NCBI GenBank assembly: GCA_001628405.1
Contig: LURN01000077.1
Span: 1 to 64,000 of the forward strand
Reading direction: 5' to 3'
Length of the DNA stretch: 64,000 nt
Origin: Candidatus Thioglobus sp. REDSEA-S12_B1
Lineage (GTDB): Bacteria > Pseudomonadota > Gammaproteobacteria > PS1 > Pseudothioglobaceae
Shown: positions 61,068 to 64,000 of the stretch, piece by piece
Layout of the letters: each line of letters begins with the position of its first letter
How positions within the stretch are numbered: the stretch's first letter is position 1
Translations under genes and position numbers: made by a program
Notes under the pieces: model-generated
What the model saw: the letters and a program-made list of their open reading frames with translations, nothing else
Databases searched by the model: none
What the model was told of the DNA's origin: nothing

Positions 61068-61742
61068 ATGGCCATAATTGACCTGAATAAAAGCACGATT
61101 AGAGAGCTTAATGAAAAGTTACAAAGTGGATCTGCAGGTGATAAATTCATCGTAAATAATACTGTTGGAAAGCATGCCCTTTCTGTTGGACTCACTTCAG
61201 AAATTGATGTTGAGATTAATGGACATGTTGGATATTACTGCGCAGGAATGAATCAAGAGGCTTCTATAAAAATCAATGGAAATGCTGGTCCAGGACTTGC
61301 TGAAAATATGATGTCTGGAGAGGTTCGAGTAACAGGAAATGCATCTCAATATGCTGCTGCAACTGCTCATGGGGGGCTGCTTGTGATTGAGGGTGATGCT
61401 AGTTCCCGATGCGGAATCTCAATGAAGGGGGTCAATATCGTAGTTGGCGGTAATATTGGGCATATGAGTGCGTTCATGGCGCAGTCAGGAAGCCTGGTTG
61501 TATGCGGTGATGCAGGAGATGCTCTTGGAGACTCTATTTATGAGACCAAAATCTATGTCAGAGGAAAAGTTAAAAGCCTAGGGACAGATTGTATTGAAAA
61601 AGAAATGAAAAAAGAGCATAAAGAAGAATTGGCTAATCTTTTAAAGATGGCACAAATGAATTACAGTGTAGATGAGTTCCGTCGATATGGCTCCGCACGC
61701 AAATTATATAACTTTGACATTGACCAAGTCGGTGACTATTAA
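61068..61742 (+). CDS. mgsB: N-methylglutamate synthase subunit B / GlxC-type (GltB GXGXG domain)
   Basis: 224 residues from ATG 61068, equivalent to the C-terminal beta-helix domain of glutamate synthase. Gly-rich repeats are visible (INGNAGPGLAENMMSGEV, VVGGNIGHMSAFMAQSG, GDAGDALGDSIYETKIYV). Begins 2 bases after mgsA, so translation is coupled. Confidence 0.88.
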   Translation: MAIIDLNKSTIRELNEKLQSGSAGDKFIVNNTVGKHALSVGLTSEIDVEINGHVGYYCAGMNQEASIKINGNAGPGLAENMMSGEVRVTGNASQYAAATAHGGLLVIEGDASSRCGISMKGVNIVVGGNIGHMSAFMAQSGSLVVCGDAGDALGDSIYETKIYVRGKVKSLGTDCIEKEMKKEHKEELANLLKMAQMNYSVDEFRRYGSARKLYNFDIDQVGDY

Positions 61743-61753
61743 GGAGAAAAGAC

Positions 61754-63076
61754 ATGAGTAAAGACAATCCAACATTAATTGAGTCAGCTACTTTTCCCCG
61801 ACACGTTATAGCTGAAATTCAACGCGCAGCTAAAACTGGTATATATGATATCCGTGGTTTTGGTGCAAAAAGAGCTATCCCTACCTTTGACGATTTAGTT
61901 TTTTTAGGTGCCTCGACTTCACGCTATCCTTTGGAAGGCTATAGGGAGAAATGCACCACTGAAGTCATTCTTGGTAATCGGTTTGCGAAAAAACCAATTC
62001 ATTTAAAGACCCCAATCACGATTGCAGGAATGAGTTTTGGATCTCTCTCAGCTCAAGCTAAAGAATCCTTGGGACGGGGTGCAACGATTGCTGGAACGAG
62101 CACAACAACGGGTGATGGGGGGATGACTCCTGAAGAGAGAGGACATTCAAAAACTCTTGTCTATCAGTATCTTCCTTCTAGATACGGTATGAATCCTGAT
62201 GACTTAAGAAGAGCTGATGCAATCGAAATAGTTCTGGGTCAAGGAGCCAAGCCTGGCGGCGGCGGTATGCTTTTGGGTCAAAAGATTTCTCCGAGAGTTG
62301 CTCAAATGAGAGATTTACCAGAAGGTATTGATCAGCGTTCAGCTTGTCGCCATCCAGACTGGACAGGTCCAGATGATTTAGAAATAAAGATTCAAGAGCT
62401 CAGAGAAATCACAAATTGGGAAAAACCAATTTATGTAAAAGTTGGAGCAACCCGTGTATTTTACGATGTGACTTTGGCAGTTAAGGCGGGAGCGGACGTT
62501 GTAGTCGTTGATGGAATGCAGGGCGGAACTGCTGCTACTCAGGATGTTTTTATTGAGCATGTAGGGATTCCAACACTACCAGCAGTTCGAATGGCTGTAG
62601 AAGCTTTACAGGAAATGGATATGCATCGTAAAGTTCAATTGATTGTTTCTGGCGGCATAAGGAGTGGTGCTGATGTTGCAAAAGCTCTTGCGCTTGGTGC
62701 TGATGCGGTAGCAATTGGTACAGCAGCCTTGATAGCTTTGGGTGACCAGAGTCCTGAGTTTGATGAGGATTATAAAGCGATTGGGTCCGCAGCAGGATTT
62801 TGGGATGACTATCAACAAGGGAATGATCCTGCTGGAATTACAACACAAGACCCGGAGTTGGCAAAGCGATTAGATCCTAAATTAGGGGGTCGTCGCCTTG
62901 CTAATTATCTCAATGTGTTGACTCTGGAGCTGCAAACTTTAGCGCGAGCTTGTGGCAAAAGTCACGTGCATAATCTAGAGCCAGAAGATATGGTAGCATT
63001 AACGATGGAGGCTGCTGCAATGGCAGGAGTGCCATTAGCAGGTACCGAATGGATTCCAGGAAAGAAAGGGATTTAA
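61754..63076 (+). CDS. mgsC: N-methylglutamate synthase subunit C / GlxD-type FMN-binding glutamate synthase domain
   Basis: 440 residues with the FMN barrel of glutamate synthase: ITIAGMSFGSLSAQAKESLGRG, GQGAKPGGGGMLLG, and the phosphate site GGIRSGADVAKALALGADAVAIG. It transfers nitrogen or a methylated amine between glutamyl amide and 2-oxoglutarate-derived product, by family knowledge of Mgs. Eleven bases after mgsB. Confidence 0.9.
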   Translation: MSKDNPTLIESATFPRHVIAEIQRAAKTGIYDIRGFGAKRAIPTFDDLVFLGASTSRYPLEGYREKCTTEVILGNRFAKKPIHLKTPITIAGMSFGSLSAQAKESLGRGATIAGTSTTTGDGGMTPEERGHSKTLVYQYLPSRYGMNPDDLRRADAIEIVLGQGAKPGGGGMLLGQKISPRVAQMRDLPEGIDQRSACRHPDWTGPDDLEIKIQELREITNWEKPIYVKVGATRVFYDVTLAVKAGADVVVVDGMQGGTAATQDVFIEHVGIPTLPAVRMAVEALQEMDMHRKVQLIVSGGIRSGADVAKALALGADAVAIGTAALIALGDQSPEFDEDYKAIGSAAGFWDDYQQGNDPAGITTQDPELAKRLDPKLGGRRLANYLNVLTLELQTLARACGKSHVHNLEPEDMVALTMEAAAMAGVPLAGTEWIPGKKGI

Positions 63077-63118
63077 ATAGGGATAAATTTTTTTGATACA
63101 GAAAAGATAGGAGTTTTT

Positions 63119-64000
63119 ATGGCAACTAAACTTAGTAAAGTAGCTAAAGAAAAAGGGATTGAATATTTTCTAATAAGTTTCGTCGACTTATTTGGAAGTT
63201 TGCGTTCAAAACTGGTTCCAGCCAGAGCGATTGATGATATGCAAGAAGAAGGAGCTGGTTTTGCTGGTTTTGCAGCGTGGCTTGATATGACTCCTGCACA
63301 TCCAGATATGTTCGCTATTCCTGATCCAGATAGTTTAATTCAGCTGCCATGGAAGCCCGAAGTTGGATGGCTTGCCTCCGATTTATGGATGGATGGGAAG
63401 CCGGTAGAAGCCTCACCAAGAGTAGCATTAAAGAGACAGCTAGCAGAGGCTGAAAAGCTAGGTTACCGCATGAAAACTGGTGTTGAGTGTGAATATCACT
63501 TGATTAACGATGATGGCAGTGATATTGCAGATGACAAAGACCAGCAGAGCAAACCTTGTTATGATCAACAAGCCTTGATGCGCCAATATCCAGTGATTAA
63601 GCAAATTTGTGATTGCATGATTGAGCTTGGTTGGGGGCCTTATCAAAATGACCATGAGGATGCAAACGGTCAATTTGAGATGAACTGGGATTTTGATGAC
63701 GCACTCACCACTGCAGATCGACAAGTATTTTTTAAATTTATGGTGAAATCCATAGCAGAGCTGCATGGGATGCGAGCAACATTTATGCCAAAGCCTTTTA
63801 GTCATCTGACTGGTAATGGTTGCCACTCACATCTATCAATTTGGAGTCTTGATGGTTCAAAAAATTTATTTAATGGTGATGATGATAGCAGAGGGTTAGG
63901 ATTATCATCTCTTGCTTATCAGTTCTTAGGTGGTATTATGCACAGCGCTGATAAACTAACTGCAATCTTCAATCCAACCGTCAATAGCTATAAACGCATC
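63119..64000 (+). CDS. gmaS: Gamma-glutamylmethylamide synthetase / GlnT-type glutamine synthetase, second copy, partial
   Basis: 294 codons from ATG 63119 run open to the window end. Glutamine-synthetase fold of the type III (GlnT/GmaS) class: Glu123/Glu125 (GVECEY), Glu180, Glu187, His236/His238 (GNGCHSHLS) and NSYKRI at the very end. A GGAG ribosome site lies just upstream. Position after mgsABC matches both the methylamine clusters (gmaS) and rhizobial glxBCD-glnT. GmaS is favoured by the context of a methylated-amine oxygenase, but GlnT cannot be excluded. Confidence 0.87.
   Translation, partial: MATKLSKVAKEKGIEYFLISFVDLFGSLRSKLVPARAIDDMQEEGAGFAGFAAWLDMTPAHPDMFAIPDPDSLIQLPWKPEVGWLASDLWMDGKPVEASPRVALKRQLAEAEKLGYRMKTGVECEYHLINDDGSDIADDKDQQSKPCYDQQALMRQYPVIKQICDCMIELGWGPYQNDHEDANGQFEMNWDFDDALTTADRQVFFKFMVKSIAELHGMRATFMPKPFSHLTGNGCHSHLSIWSLDGSKNLFNGDDDSRGLGLSSLAYQFLGGIMHSADKLTAIFNPTVNSYKRI

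Noticed and set aside
63458-63826. Minus-strand open frame of 122 codons
   Set aside because: Antisense shadow of the gmaS-like gene; composition Cys/His-rich and no family resemblance.

Overview
The window is a dense, AT-rich bacterial chromosome segment with no gene-free stretch longer than about 300 bases, and no rRNA, tRNA, insertion sequence or CRISPR array that I can see. Gene content and order point to a marine gammaproteobacterium: tig-clpP-clpX-(hflX)-lon, yhdP-tldD, pabC-mltG-tmk-holB, and a 14-gene complex I operon with separate nuoC and nuoD. A DsrE2/TusA/YeeE-YedE sulfur-handling module and small, tightly packed genes are reminiscent of the SUP05/Arctic96BD-19 (Thioglobus) lineage. 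That placement is inference, not proven here.

Layout. 1-2.7 kb (minus): glycine-betaine/proline-type ABC uptake genes proX (frameshifted near its 3' end) and proW (cut by the window edge), plus a shortened TauE/SafE-like permease. 2.8-5.5 kb: a GMC flavoprotein oxidoreductase overlapping a mandelate racemase/enolase-superfamily enzyme. 5.6-12.5 kb: protein quality control (tig, clpP, clpX, hflX, lon). 12.5-14.5 kb (minus): rsmB and dsbC. 14.5-22.3 kb: a long housekeeping run (pepA, ppnP, pabC, mltG, tmk, holB, hemL, a LOG-family gene and a HAD phosphatase). 22.3-24.5 kb (minus): the sulfur module and a small membrane protein. 24.6-34.5 kb: rpiA, rdgB, hemW, argB, a PyrK-like subunit, yggS, a one-domain asparaginase, cytochrome c5, yhdP and tldD. 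34.6-48.7 kb: nuoA-N, in which nuoL is broken by a deletion of roughly 80 bases. 48.7-53.5 kb: glycerophosphodiesterase, EamA permease, acetoacetyl-CoA synthetase (with codon use unlike its neighbours) and glycerate kinase.

53.5-64 kb is the most interesting part. Two Rieske oxygenases are transcribed divergently from a 125-base AT-rich control region that carries repeats and a palindrome. The minus side continues into a D-2-hydroxyacid dehydrogenase. The plus side continues through a glyoxalase-fold protein, an EutQ-like cupin, an Lrp-family regulator, a glutamine-synthetase-like ligase, the three split glutamate-synthase-domain genes mgsA/B/C (glxB/C/D type) and a second glutamine-synthetase-like gene (gmaS/glnT type) cut by the window end. 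The last four genes match the architecture of the gamma-glutamylmethylamide/N-methylglutamate pathway for methylamine. The upstream Rieske, cupin and first ligase suggest a larger amine-catabolic unit whose substrate cannot be read from sequence alone.

Three genes (proX, tauE-like, nuoL) look damaged. This could be real decay or unpolished sequence, and should be settled before biological conclusions are drawn.
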